From: a virus
DNA length: 34,072 bases
Direction: 5' to 3' (one strand)
Virus record (IMG/VR): IMGVR_UViG_3300026075_000006
Location: 1 to 34,072 of that record
Of this stretch, positions 21,235 to 30,283 are shown in pieces. Numbering within the stretch: the first letter of the stretch is position 1; each line of letters opens with the position of its first letter. The position numbers and the translations under genes were made by a program. The notes beneath the pieces were generated by a model. It saw nothing but the letters and a program-made list of their open reading frames with translations. It did not search any database and had not been told where the DNA came from.

Positions 21235-23238
21235 TTATTTAAAAGCTAAATACGCAATGGTTCCTGTACCTGTCGGGCTTCCTGTTTTAGTAAAAGTAAT
21301 GACAAATCCATCTGAAGTAAAAGAACTAATTAGTCCTTGCTGATCATTCCCAGTAGATACAATTAAACGAATAGAGAAACTTGTAGAAATAGTCGCTGCT
21401 GGTGACGTTGGATTAAAAGAATAATATACATGAGCAGTTCCATTATCAAATCCTACTGATCCCCCAGATGCTGGAGATGCTAAAAATATGACTAATGAAG
21501 GTTGAAAGGCAAGCCCAGTAACAGTTGCAGTACCACCTGTCGCGGTTGTCATCGCATAAGTAGTACTACCAATAGCTGTGACAGTGTTCGTTCCTAATGG
21601 TAATAAATTACTTGCTGCAATGGCTGCTGCAATACTTGGAACACCCGTACCATTTGTGACTAATACACCATTATTAGCCGTTGCAAGACCTGAAATAACA
21701 TTAGCAGCACTTGAATAAAGTATTTGATTAATGGTCGTAGTCGCAGGATAAGTCGCAGTCGTTGCAACCCAATTCGTACCATCTGCACGTAATATTGTTC
21801 CAGTGCCTGACGCTGAATTTGGATAAGTTGGCGTTGAATAAACGTTATTAGTCCCATCTGATATCAATATTTTCCCTGTTGTACCACTTGCGCTTGGATA
21901 TGTCGGTGTTGAATAAGAAAGACCAACAGAAGCCGTTGAATCAATTTGTAATACTTTCCCATTTCCAGCGACAGCCGGAACTCGAGCATTGACAGTAGAA
22001 AATCCGAATAAATCACCTTTTGTCGTGAGTAATGTTACGCCTGCTGCTGGTGAAGATAACCAATTAGTACCATCACTGGTTAATACATTACCTGATGTTC
22101 CTGCCGCTGCCGGATAAGTTGGTGTTGAAGCTATCCAATTTGTACCATCTGATATTATTATCTTTCCTGCAGTAGCTGATGAATTAGGAAATGTTGGCGT
22201 TGATAAAACATAATTCGTTCCATCTGATAACAATACTTTATTAGCAGTTGCTCCTGATGAAGTTGGAATTGTACTAGTACTGTAAATATTATTCGTACCA
22301 TCAGAAATTAAAAATTTCCCTGATGTACCACTTGCACTTGGATAAGTTGGAGTTGAATACGCAAGACCAGTTGATGCTCCTGATGATACTTGTAAAACTT
22401 TACCATCACCAGTTGCTACAGGAAGACGATCATTTACAGTTGAAAATGTATAGATATCACCTTTTGTCGTTAAAGGTGATCCAGCACCAGATGATGCTGC
22501 AATACTTATGGAATTGCTTCCAGGTGTAATTGAAATTCCAGCACCTGCCGTCAACGAGGCCGCAGCAGGTGATCCCGCTGTTGATCCTATAATTAATTGA
22601 CCATCAGTTAAGGTTACATAAGTAGGAAGTCCAGTTGACGGAACAGTTAGAACAGATCTTGTAACTGTTGCAAGTAAACCAATAGTATTGGAAGCACTTC
22701 CATAGAGAATTGAATTTTGAGTTACGAGATCAGGATATATCGTTGTCGTATAAGTATTTGTTGTACCATCTGATCGAATAATTTTACCGACAGGTGCAAC
22801 AGTATTAGGCCACAACGATGTACTTGCAACCCAGTTCGTCCCATTCGCATAAAGAAAGCTACCAGTTGATGTTGCAACTGATGGATAAGTAGCCGTTGAA
22901 AAGGAAGGCGGTGCTGCCGCATTACTTTGTAGCACATTTCCAGTTGTTCCAGGTCCTGCCAATATTGATGGTGCACCAATCGCACTTGTTACAAGCAGGC
23001 CATTATTAGCCGTAGCTAGTCCACTTAATGTATTACCAGCAGATGCATAATAGGCAAGTTGATTAATAAGCCCAGGATTAACAGTACCACCTGTACCAAA
23101 GATTGCTTTCATGGATGCACCGCTAATAGCCGCATCTGTTCCTGGCGTATAAGGCGATTGCACGAGATAAAATAAATCGGTGTTATTGATGATGGTTGTT
23201 GGATTTATCGCAAATATTTGGGCTAAGGTCTTTGACAT
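21235..23238 (-). CDS. Tail fibre protein with tandem repeats
   Basis: 667 residues from ATG 23238 (GGAG 8 bases upstream). N-terminal part MSKTLAQIFAINPTTIINN is the probable attachment end. The centre has many about 24-residue repeats of the form STPTYPSASGTSGKFLISDG-TN, i.e. a repeated beta-prism shaft. A larger duplication starts at each LTTKGD...FSTVN...GDGKVLQ segment. The C-terminal about 115 residues (LAFQPSLVIFLASP, FTSDGFVITFTKTG) differ and likely form the tip. Residue content (Gly, Ser, Thr, Asn) is typical of trimeric fibres. It follows a 48-residue gene with a TGATATG junction. Confidence 0.85.
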   Translation of the reverse strand: MSKTLAQIFAINPTTIINNTDLFYLVQSPYTPGTDAAISGASMKAIFGTGGTVNPGLINQLAYYASAGNTLSGLATANNGLLVTSAIGAPSILAGPGTTGNVLQSNAAAPPSFSTATYPSVATSTGSFLYANGTNWVASTSLWPNTVAPVGKIIRSDGTTNTYTTTIYPDLVTQNSILYGSASNTIGLLATVTRSVLTVPSTGLPTYVTLTDGQLIIGSTAGSPAAASLTAGAGISITPGSNSISIAASSGAGSPLTTKGDIYTFSTVNDRLPVATGDGKVLQVSSGASTGLAYSTPTYPSASGTSGKFLISDGTNNIYSTSTIPTSSGATANKVLLSDGTNYVLSTPTFPNSSATAGKIIISDGTNWIASTPTYPAAAGTSGNVLTSDGTNWLSSPAAGVTLLTTKGDLFGFSTVNARVPAVAGNGKVLQIDSTASVGLSYSTPTYPSASGTTGKILISDGTNNVYSTPTYPNSASGTGTILRADGTNWVATTATYPATTTINQILYSSAANVISGLATANNGVLVTNGTGVPSIAAAIAASNLLPLGTNTVTAIGSTTYAMTTATGGTATVTGLAFQPSLVIFLASPASGGSVGFDNGTAHVYYSFNPTSPAATISTSFSIRLIVSTGNDQQGLISSFTSDGFVITFTKTGSPTGTGTIAYLAFK

Positions 23239-23239
23239 A

Positions 23240-23386
23240 TCAAGCTCCTGCCGTCTCAAGTGGTGTGTTATCGCTTAATAAAAAGTCACTTGAATCTGTA
23301 ATCAATAAAAACCCAGTCGGAGGCGGTGGAACTTCTCCAGAAAAAGGATAAATAATGATAGGTATACTTCCAAAATACCAGCCCAT
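23240..23386 (-). CDS. Very small Pro-rich protein between fibre genes
   Basis: 48 residues: MGWYFGSIPIIIYPFSGEVP, then PPPTGFLLITDSSDFLLSDN and a short end. Its ATG overlaps the upstream stop (TGATG) and its stop is two bases from the next ATG (TGATATG), so it is translated in line with its neighbours. GFLLITDSSDFLLSD is the kind of short beta repeat seen in phage structural proteins. No family recognised. Confidence 0.6.
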   Translation of the reverse strand: MGWYFGSIPIIIYPFSGEVPPPPTGFLLITDSSDFLLSDNTPLETAGA

Positions 23387-23706
23387 CAACTACCCCAGAA
23401 TAATTGTGCCGCTGCAATTGTTGTGCCTGCAGTAAAGACCTTGACGCTCTTTAGGGGATGCCAAAGACCTGCTGCAATATTTGGCAATGTTATTGTTTCA
23501 CCGTACCACGTTAAAAAAGACAAACTGCCAGTCGTACCAACATAAAGCCATGTAGCAAATTCCAAAACACCAGGCGGTGTTTGTGAGTTGGTGTAACCCG
23601 TATCATAGGTAACAGTTCCATATCTAACAGGGCCACCCAGTACACGTACTTGAGCAGTGTACAAATTTGGATCAAGAGGTTGTATTTGGACAAAAGGTAA
23701 AGACAT
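23386..23706 (-). CDS. Small virion protein, spike-base-like
   Basis: 106 residues, MSLPFVQIQPLDPNLYTAQV at the start. The second half, WLYVGTTGSLSFLTWYGETI, then LPNIAAGLWHPLKSVKVFTA and a short beta end, resembles the small spike-base proteins of phages and gene transfer agents (YVG-x-x-G-x-x-x...NV-x-x-G-x-x-P-x-x-V-x-x-V...TG-T-x-A), where the protein anchors the receptor-binding fibre. Position among fibre genes agrees. AAGGATATC precedes ATG 23706. Confidence 0.65.
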   Translation of the reverse strand: MSLPFVQIQPLDPNLYTAQVRVLGGPVRYGTVTYDTGYTNSQTPPGVLEFATWLYVGTTGSLSFLTWYGETITLPNIAAGLWHPLKSVKVFTAGTTIAAAQLFWGS

Positions 23707-23728
23707 GCTTTGATATCCTTATCAAAAC

Positions 23729-23751
23729 AGGGAGAACATCATGTTCTCCCT
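23729..23751 (-). terminator. Hairpin between fibre genes, terminator-like
   Basis: AGGGAGAACAT (23729-23739) and ATGTTCTCCCT (23741-23751) form an 11-base inverted repeat. On the minus strand it is followed by TGTTTTGATA, a short T-run. It lies after the fibre gene ending at 23767 and may attenuate or process the fibre transcript. Confidence 0.55.
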
Positions 23752-23766
23752 TAATATAAAATAACT

Positions 23767-24693
23767 TTAAAGTACTGAATAACCAATCAAAATAGTACCA
23801 TTCAAAGCTGTCGCAGCCGTGAGATTGTATATGGTTAACGTGGCACTTCCTGCGCCAGGAATTACTTTGAAATTTACATTTTGTGTCGTATTGGTTCCAC
23901 CTTGTATGGTCAACCCAATCACAGATGTTGCTGTAATAAATGTATTTGTCCAAGTAATTGCATAATTTGCTCCACCTGCGGTAGTCAAAGCAGATGTTGT
24001 AATCACACCAGCGACACCGCTTGCAGTGACGGCGTTCGCAGCTTCAGTACCATTCACTTTAGCAAGCACAATACTAGAACCTGCTGCCATGGTATTAGTT
24101 GAATCTTTTCTTACAATATTAGATGCGAGAATGCCACTGTCTTGAATAGAACCAGCAGCATCTGCTGCTGTAACAATGTGATTTATTGTAAAACCAGCGC
24201 CTGCAGTTGATGCAAGAGCAGGAAGTGCATTATTGGTTGCAGCTTTCGTTGATGCAGTGCCAGAACCTGCTGGGATTGCAGCCGTAAAGCTGATTGCATC
24301 AACACCAAAAATACCCGGCAACGGTTCAACCAAAACAAACATAGATCCAGCAGATACCGTTCCTGCGCCAATTGTCGTCCACTGGCCAATCTTTAATTGT
24401 TCAATGCATTGGAAATCTGCACGTCTTTGAAGAACGGCAGCAACACCAACAGCACCAGTCTGGGTGCAAATATAAATACCATTTTCCCACCCATTGGTTT
24501 GACCTACTAATGCAACGCTATCGCCTAATACGACGACGACGCTATCAATGGTTAATACACCTGTTGCATAAGTAAATGTTGCACCAACGCCATTATTTAG
24601 AGAGCCATTAAAATAAGTTCCAGTTTGATTAGCCGTTGCAACGACACGACAGGCGGTCAGCCCATCGTAAACATTATATTGTTGAAAGCTCAT
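23767..24693 (-). CDS. Fibre/decoration protein sharing a module with the last fibre
   Basis: 308 residues. Residues about 22-138 contain NNGVGATFTYATGVLTIDSV, VVVLGDSVALVGQTNGWENG and IYICTQ, the same module as residues 95-217 of the protein at 19994. The rest is Ala/Thr/Gly-rich beta sequence (NNALPALASTAGAGFTINHI, then a C-terminal sandwich-like domain with VIGLTIQGGTNTTQNVNF). Both features are usual in phage fibre or appendage proteins. AAAAGGAAT precedes ATG 24693. Its exact place on the virion is unknown. Confidence 0.75.
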   Translation of the reverse strand: MSFQQYNVYDGLTACRVVATANQTGTYFNGSLNNGVGATFTYATGVLTIDSVVVVLGDSVALVGQTNGWENGIYICTQTGAVGVAAVLQRRADFQCIEQLKIGQWTTIGAGTVSAGSMFVLVEPLPGIFGVDAISFTAAIPAGSGTASTKAATNNALPALASTAGAGFTINHIVTAADAAGSIQDSGILASNIVRKDSTNTMAAGSSIVLAKVNGTEAANAVTASGVAGVITTSALTTAGGANYAITWTNTFITATSVIGLTIQGGTNTTQNVNFKVIPGAGSATLTIYNLTAATALNGTILIGYSVL

Positions 24694-24711
24694 GAGAATA
24701 ATTCCTTTTAA

Positions 24712-24737
24712 AAGTGATCACTTAAGTGTTTCGAAAC
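24712..24737. promoter_or_regulatory. Three overlapping palindromes between fibre genes
   Basis: AAGTGATCACTT (24712-24723), CACTTAAGTG (24719-24728) and GTTTCGAAAC (24728-24737). The first two share bases and cannot fold at once in RNA. They lie in the 68-base spacer upstream of the gene at 24693; possible operator, site-specific recombination remnant or chance. Confidence 0.4.
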
Positions 24738-24761
24738 GTAAATATTATAACTCAAAGTCTA

Positions 24762-26429
24762 TTAAAGCTTAACGAAGACATTTAAATAGACAACAGGTTG
24801 TTGAACATTAAAGGGCACACTATTTGGTGCATTTGTGCCAGTGACTGCTTGTGCTGATATATTAAAATTAACCCCTGCTGCAATGAGTGAGGTTGCCGCA
24901 TTGGTATAAAAATTACCTGATGCTGCAGGATGGACATGTGCACCTACTTCATTTGGCGCTTGAGTATGACGTTCATTACCAGTCGTCTGACCAATTGCCC
25001 AGTTCGTACCCGTATTGCTCCCACCTGTTACAGGAACAGAATTACCTGTTGGCGTACCAACGGCTGCAAGTAATCGACCAGCAGTTCTGGTTAAAAGAAT
25101 TTGATTATTTGCTGTAAAATCAGCCACTGAACTTGCACCATATGGAATAATCGGCCCAACTGAACCAGGTGCTAACATGGGTGCTAATCCCTGATTTCCC
25201 TGGAAGGTATTCCATATCAAATCAAATAATGGAAAGGTATCAATATTTGCTCTAGATGTGAAAGCAGATACTGATCCTGCATTACCAATTGTCCCATCAT
25301 TCATAATCACCCAACCATAAGGTGTGAAATTATTAAGCGATGTTCTAATATCACCCGTTCTCGCCGTATCGGAAATCGCATTGATCATATCAAACGTTGC
25401 GTAATCAGTGACGGGTGCCATCTGGCCTAGATATGCAGATGGTTTTACCAATTCAATGGTTGTTATCGCATTCAATGGCAAATTAATCTGCAAAAATAAT
25501 GCATCATTTCTACATGTTCCTAATGTTGCTCCAGTTGCATCAGGGACAGGTGCAGTCACTTGATAAAATTGCCAATTAGCAGTCAAATTAATCGTATTTA
25601 TCACAACCACTTGATCGGCTGATGGTGCCCCACCTGATCCATAAAATTGTCGCCATGAAACAGTAATATTTGAATTTCCACCTGTGCATCTTGCCCATAA
25701 TCTCACCGTCATGGTTTGCTGAGATAAATTTTGCACGCCTTTTGAAATTGGAAATTGTACATATTTAAAAGTCTCAACTGCACCTGCTCCTCCACAGGTG
25801 TAGCGAAGAAATTGCTCAGGAGTGATATCAGGTAAAAGAGAATTGACACCAAGTGGAGTAAAATCTACAAAATCAATACTATCTGTGGCTGATGTATTAT
25901 TTTTAGCAAATATAATATCAGGCCCAGTTGGCCCAAATAAGATATCTGCTGGATCATTCACATAACCTGCATTATTAGATGGTGCTAAAGTTAATGATGT
26001 GGGTAAAGAAGGAGTACCCGCTGTTGTGCCGATATTTCGATAAAAGACACCATTAATCACAAAATTCTGTACATTATTTGCAGTGATAACTGTTCCACCA
26101 CCACCACCGCCACCAGCACCAGATAGTCCATTAAAATCCCAAAGAAATTGTTGAGTTTGTGGATCATCTGAATCATAAACCCTAATATAATAAGTATCTG
26201 TCGGATTATTAGAATCAAATTCCCAAAAGATAGGCGGCATCGTGCCATTACCAAAACCAACAATCGGTTGACCATAAGGAATAGCACCCGCTGCATCTTG
26301 AAAGGCTGGTTTAAAAGTGGTGGGATCTAAACTGCGATAAGTATAAATAGCGGCCCCAGCAGGCAATTTTGAGAAATTATCAATGATGACCCAATGCGGG
26401 TTAGGTTGAATAGAAAATGTAATTGCCAT
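24762..26429 (-). CDS. Receptor-binding tail protein with collar-type C-terminus
   Basis: 555 residues. The N-terminal about 105 residues (FSIQPNPHWVIIDNFSKLPA, then IYTYRSLDP, IFWEFDS) are a virion-attachment domain ending in a GAGGGGGGG hinge. The middle (about 180-345) reads like a carbohydrate-binding jelly roll (QQTMTVRLWARCTGG, ITVSWRQFYGSGG, LTANWQFYQVTAPVP). The C-terminus (about 370-555) matches a phage tail-collar domain: PYGWVIMNDGTIGNAGS, LIWNTF, TRTAGRLLAAVG, GAHVHP and the ending QQPVVYLNVFVKL. This organisation fits a host-surface-binding fibre or spike. AAAAGGAC precedes ATG 26429. Confidence 0.8.
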   Translation of the reverse strand: MAITFSIQPNPHWVIIDNFSKLPAGAAIYTYRSLDPTTFKPAFQDAAGAIPYGQPIVGFGNGTMPPIFWEFDSNNPTDTYYIRVYDSDDPQTQQFLWDFNGLSGAGGGGGGGTVITANNVQNFVINGVFYRNIGTTAGTPSLPTSLTLAPSNNAGYVNDPADILFGPTGPDIIFAKNNTSATDSIDFVDFTPLGVNSLLPDITPEQFLRYTCGGAGAVETFKYVQFPISKGVQNLSQQTMTVRLWARCTGGNSNITVSWRQFYGSGGAPSADQVVVINTINLTANWQFYQVTAPVPDATGATLGTCRNDALFLQINLPLNAITTIELVKPSAYLGQMAPVTDYATFDMINAISDTARTGDIRTSLNNFTPYGWVIMNDGTIGNAGSVSAFTSRANIDTFPLFDLIWNTFQGNQGLAPMLAPGSVGPIIPYGASSVADFTANNQILLTRTAGRLLAAVGTPTGNSVPVTGGSNTGTNWAIGQTTGNERHTQAPNEVGAHVHPAASGNFYTNAATSLIAAGVNFNISAQAVTGTNAPNSVPFNVQQPVVYLNVFVKL

Positions 26430-26440
26430 GTAAGGTCCTT

Positions 26441-27814
26441 TTATTCATTTAAATTCCCAATAAGTGCCCGTCCACCTTTATAATAATAGGGTTCTGTTTT
26501 CCTAAAAATATTTTCTAATAATGGATTTTGCGCAAGTTTTGCAATGGGTGCGCCTCCTAATTTAGAAACCGTTGCCCCTAATAAACCTGATGCTAATCCA
26601 CCGCCTGCCCCTAATAATCCTGGATGAAAAATATTTCCTATAATAGTACCCGCAGCAAGTGGCATTCCAATTTGCGCAAGTTGACCTAAATGAATACGAC
26701 TATTTAAATCATTTAAATGATTACGCAATGCATGACCTTCAGGAATCACATTTTTATATTCTTTACCAACTGTTTTTTCAGTTCCAAGTTGTATCGATTT
26801 TGCTAATTTATTAGGTTCAATATCTTGTTTACCTTTGAAAACTTTTCTAAGAGTAGGTGTTGCTAAATAGGGATAATGCACATTTGATGCATATTTATCA
26901 GCTAAATTATATTGATTTAATGCTTCTTGATCTCTTGATAAAAAATTCTTCACTTTATCTTTTAAAGTATTTCTAAATTGATTAAATAATTGTGCTTTCC
27001 CTTCAGTTGCGGGTGATTGAGATATTCTCGCCCAATCTTTACCAATTTGACTTTGCAAATTTTGAAGATCTCTATAATTACCAGTTTTTAAAAATTCATC
27101 ATATTTTTGCCTTGCATTTTCATAGAGTAGAGGTCTTTTAATGCCAACAGATGATAAATATTCTTTTGGATTAAGAGCTACTTTAAATTCATTATATTTA
27201 GTATTAATAGGTTCATACATTTTATTCATCACATTTTCAGTTGCTTTTGTTTCATTTCTTATCTGATTAATTTTATTGATTGTATAATCTTTTGGATTAA
27301 ATATTTGAGATATTCCTCTTGGAATTCGATAGAGAAGTGAAGGTGCTTCAAGCGCTGTATTTAGCGCTAAATTAGTAAGTACATTTGGATTTTGTCCCAT
27401 CATTGCATTAGAAAGAGAATTTAATGCCGTTCCATATCCAATTCTACCAGCCATATTCGCAATAGGAGATAATCCTGGTATTTTTGATATCGCATTACTT
27501 AAATATGGGATAGATTTAATTTCCGGTGCAACAAATGGCAAAATAGATGCAGCACCTTTTTGAATGTCTTCTTTACTTGGCGCCTTAAAAAATTGTTTAT
27601 TAATTTCAGGTTGTGTCACATCAGGTAAATTACCAAGGAAAGTCGGTACAGTATTAGGAGCTGGTTTATATCCTTGTTCTTCTGCTTTTTTTTGTAATTC
27701 CTGTGCTGCAGAATTTGGTGTTGTTACATTTTCTTCAGAAATAGGAACTGATAAATCAGGATAAAAAGAAGTAGGGATTGGCATTGATAAATCAGGATAG
27801 CGAGTTTTTCCCAT
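26441..27814 (-). CDS. Putative DNA ejection (internal virion) protein, third of set
   Basis: 457 residues from ATG 27814, which lies one base after the upstream stop (TGATATG); ATG 27823 is in frame. Position corresponds to P22 gp16/gp20. It has long helical and charged regions (KTGNYRDLQNLQSQIGKDWA, LNQYNLADKYASN) and a C-terminal hydrophobic, Gly-rich stretch (IGMPLAAGTIIGNIFHPGLL, GGGLASGLLGATVSKLGG) that could cross the host membrane when ejected. No diagnostic motif; assigned by order, size and composition. Confidence 0.6.
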   Translation of the reverse strand: MGKTRYPDLSMPIPTSFYPDLSVPISEENVTTPNSAAQELQKKAEEQGYKPAPNTVPTFLGNLPDVTQPEINKQFFKAPSKEDIQKGAASILPFVAPEIKSIPYLSNAISKIPGLSPIANMAGRIGYGTALNSLSNAMMGQNPNVLTNLALNTALEAPSLLYRIPRGISQIFNPKDYTINKINQIRNETKATENVMNKMYEPINTKYNEFKVALNPKEYLSSVGIKRPLLYENARQKYDEFLKTGNYRDLQNLQSQIGKDWARISQSPATEGKAQLFNQFRNTLKDKVKNFLSRDQEALNQYNLADKYASNVHYPYLATPTLRKVFKGKQDIEPNKLAKSIQLGTEKTVGKEYKNVIPEGHALRNHLNDLNSRIHLGQLAQIGMPLAAGTIIGNIFHPGLLGAGGGLASGLLGATVSKLGGAPIAKLAQNPLLENIFRKTEPYYYKGGRALIGNLNE

Positions 27815-27815
27815 A

Positions 27816-29378
27816 TCATACATCCCTATAATTTAATTGCTTGGCTCTTGCAACATTGCTTTTATGCACAGGAACTTTCATGCCATCTGGTCTTATCATC
27901 CATTTAGTATTTTTTGGTGGAACTTTACCTTCAACTTCTTTTTCATTGATAGCATCTTTATTTTTTGGCCATTCTGCTACAGAATTTTCATTCTGTGCTT
28001 TTTTTCCTTCATTATAATTTTCTACAATTTTTTTATCTTCTTTTGGATTTCCACCAGCCATATTCTTTCTATATTCATTCATTTTTTTTCTATAACTTGG
28101 ACTAAATGTTTCTTGAATATTTTTTGGTGTTAAATATTGCTCCCACATACCTAAATTTTTATCCAATACTTTTCCAGTTTTGGGGTCATAAAATGGCATT
28201 TCATTGGCATATCTTGTCCAAATAGCATCTGCTTGATTTGGTGTAAGACCGATTCTTTTTGCCATGTCATTAAATTCTGCTGATTCCTGCAATCGGGATG
28301 ATAGACCTAACTCATAATTTTTTTCATGTTGAAATGCTGTATCGCCCATGTAACGACTTGGTTTTAAGGTTTGTCCAAAACCAATGTCCATATTAGTTAT
28401 TCGAGATGATTGCCAAGCTTTTAATTTAGCCGCAACTAAATTATTTGTTACCGTATCATATTCTTGTGCAGCATCACTTATACCTGGCAATGAACCAAGT
28501 CCTGGGCCTTTTTCCCATAAACTCAATTTATCTCTTAAAAATGACAATCTATTTAATTGTCTTTCCATTTCCTGAGCGCCACTCATCTGATCTCTAATTT
28601 CATCTTCCCTTGCTTTCCATTGATCTTGGATTAATTTTGCTTGAGTTTCACTGCCAGTTTTTAGTGCAGCTTCTCCAGCTGCCGTAATTGCTGATGGATT
28701 TTCAGCCGCCATAACACCTTTTGGTAATTTAGAAGATTCGCGAGCATATAATGGGGATGTTCCTGATAAGTTTGTACCAACTTGAGAAACTGATGGAAGA
28801 ACAGGTACAGTTGGCGCAGGTTGGTTCTGATTTAACCCTTGATTACCATGATCTATGATACTTTGAACAAATTCTGGAGATGCTTTATTGATTAATCCAT
28901 AATCACCAGTTGTTTGTGGTGCATTAGAAGTCATTTGTGGTGAAACAAAATTATTAGTAGGCCTTGGTAAATTTTGCATAGATGGAACATTTGATGATCC
29001 AAATAATCTACTGAAAATATTTCCTAAAATTGATCCACTAGATGATGGTTGATTAGGTACTGGAACTTGGGAAATTGCATTACCTGATCCTAATTGATTA
29101 GAAAATTGATTTAAGAAATTTTTATATTGATCCTCAGTTAACATTCCTCTTATTTTTGGATCATTGACTAATGCAGCTAGTGTTTGCGGGCCAACAAATT
29201 GAGAATAAGCAATTTTTGATAAGGCATTTGCATATTGTGTCCATGGTGCATATTGTGCTTCGGCACTTTTTATTTGATTCTCAAGATTACTTCTTGATAA
29301 TGCATTCATCCCTTGCATAGCAGTCACTAAGCCACCGCCAGGTTGTTGAGAGAATGGTTGAACTGGTGGGATAGCCAT
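27816..29378 (-). CDS. Putative DNA ejection (internal virion) protein, second of set
   Basis: 520 residues from ATG 29378 (MAIPPVQPFSQQPGGGLV), with AGGAT upstream; ATG 29396 is in frame but lacks a ribosome site. Gln/Asn/Ser-rich, with helical segments (NALSRSNLENQIKSAEAQYA, EIRDQMSGAQEMERQLNRL) and a Lys-rich end. Corresponds in position to P22 gp20. A predicted protein of this kind is packed in the head and ejected before DNA to form a channel. Similarity to P22 gp20 is not obvious by eye. Confidence 0.6.
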   Translation of the reverse strand: MAIPPVQPFSQQPGGGLVTAMQGMNALSRSNLENQIKSAEAQYAPWTQYANALSKIAYSQFVGPQTLAALVNDPKIRGMLTEDQYKNFLNQFSNQLGSGNAISQVPVPNQPSSSGSILGNIFSRLFGSSNVPSMQNLPRPTNNFVSPQMTSNAPQTTGDYGLINKASPEFVQSIIDHGNQGLNQNQPAPTVPVLPSVSQVGTNLSGTSPLYARESSKLPKGVMAAENPSAITAAGEAALKTGSETQAKLIQDQWKAREDEIRDQMSGAQEMERQLNRLSFLRDKLSLWEKGPGLGSLPGISDAAQEYDTVTNNLVAAKLKAWQSSRITNMDIGFGQTLKPSRYMGDTAFQHEKNYELGLSSRLQESAEFNDMAKRIGLTPNQADAIWTRYANEMPFYDPKTGKVLDKNLGMWEQYLTPKNIQETFSPSYRKKMNEYRKNMAGGNPKEDKKIVENYNEGKKAQNENSVAEWPKNKDAINEKEVEGKVPPKNTKWMIRPDGMKVPVHKSNVARAKQLNYRDV

Positions 29379-29388
29379 AATTAATATC

Positions 29389-30006
29389 CTATACAAATAA
29401 TCCTAAAAGAGGCCCAGCCATTTGACCAAGACCACCTAACATGTTCCACCAATCATTTTGCGATGCAGCACTTTTGTTATAAGCTTGTTCTCCCATAATA
29501 TCTCCAAGATGAGACATAAGATTAGTCAATGCATTTGCTGATGTTTGTCCGCCTTGAATCAATCCGCCAAGTCCTGCGCCATATTGGTTATTAATTCCTA
29601 AGACATTTTGTAACCATTGATTCATATCTTGCGAACTAATATTACGGGCATTTTGCTGCATAAACTGCGCCATTGGCGTTGATCCAGTAAGCCCACTTGC
29701 TGAGCCTGCATTTTGTCCGGCACGTATCGCTTGTTGTTGCTGATATCTAGCCCATGGTGATTCTTGATATTTGCCCATCAAATTGTTAATAAAACCTGAT
29801 GGATTTTGCATGCCAGATAACCACTGTTGATATTGGGGAATTGCGCCTGTTCCAGCTTGTAGAAAAGGATTCTGAAACTGTTGCGCTTTGTTGCCAAATT
29901 GCATGTATTGATCCATGGCTTGTTCATAAGGTTTGCCAGAATCACCAAATAAGCCGCCTAGAAAGCCTCCTAGGCCACTACCAAATGTATTTGCATCGAA
30001 AGCCAT
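29389..30006 (-). CDS. Putative DNA ejection protein, first of set (gp7-like)
   Basis: 205 residues from ATG 30006 (MAFDANTFGSGLGGFLGGLF), with AAGGAA upstream; ATG 30048 is in frame. Glycine-rich amphipathic ends (GSGLGGFLGGLFG at the start, MLGGLGQMAGPLLGLF at the end) flank a Gln-rich middle (WARYQQQQAIRAGQNAGSAS). The small size and place as first of three ejection genes match P22 gp7. The glycine-rich ends are membrane-active in composition. Confidence 0.65.
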   Translation of the reverse strand: MAFDANTFGSGLGGFLGGLFGDSGKPYEQAMDQYMQFGNKAQQFQNPFLQAGTGAIPQYQQWLSGMQNPSGFINNLMGKYQESPWARYQQQQAIRAGQNAGSASGLTGSTPMAQFMQQNARNISSQDMNQWLQNVLGINNQYGAGLGGLIQGGQTSANALTNLMSHLGDIMGEQAYNKSAASQNDWWNMLGGLGQMAGPLLGLFV

Positions 30007-30025
30007 AGCCACATTCCTTGTGCTA

Positions 30026-30283
30026 TTAAAATGACGTCCAAACTCCATTTTGGAAATATTGGGCGGTATTTAAGGTTGTATTATATATGATCTGACCATT
30101 GACAGGCGATTGAATTGAGTTTCTCTGATCAGTCGTAAGCTGCGGCAGAAACATCCCATATTGCGATAAATAACCATTCAATGTCTCAATAAATGCTGAC
30201 ATTGCAGCAATCCATATATCACTCATTTTATCGCCTTTAACAAGCGGATCATAATAAGGTAGTTGATCAACTTGATTGCTCAT
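30026..30283 (-). CDS. Small tail/virion protein after the gp10-like gene
   Basis: 85 residues. The end LTTDQRNSIQSPVNGQIIYN, TTLNTAQYFQNGVWTSF is a motif found at the ends of many phage structural proteins (NGQIIYNTTTNKAQ.Y.NG.W). Its ATG overlaps the gp10-like stop (ATGA). It occupies the gp26/gp14 position of P22 but is far shorter than the gp26 needle and lacks its coiled coil, so it is probably another accessory tail protein. Confidence 0.65.
   Translation of the reverse strand: MSNQVDQLPYYDPLVKGDKMSDIWIAAMSAFIETLNGYLSQYGMFLPQLTTDQRNSIQSPVNGQIIYNTTLNTAQYFQNGVWTSF

Noticed and set aside
21235-23259. Repeats in the fibre gene as a CRISPR array
   Set aside because: The repeats are in frame, about 72 bases, encode Ser/Thr/Gly-rich fibre units and are diverged; no identical repeat/spacer pattern.
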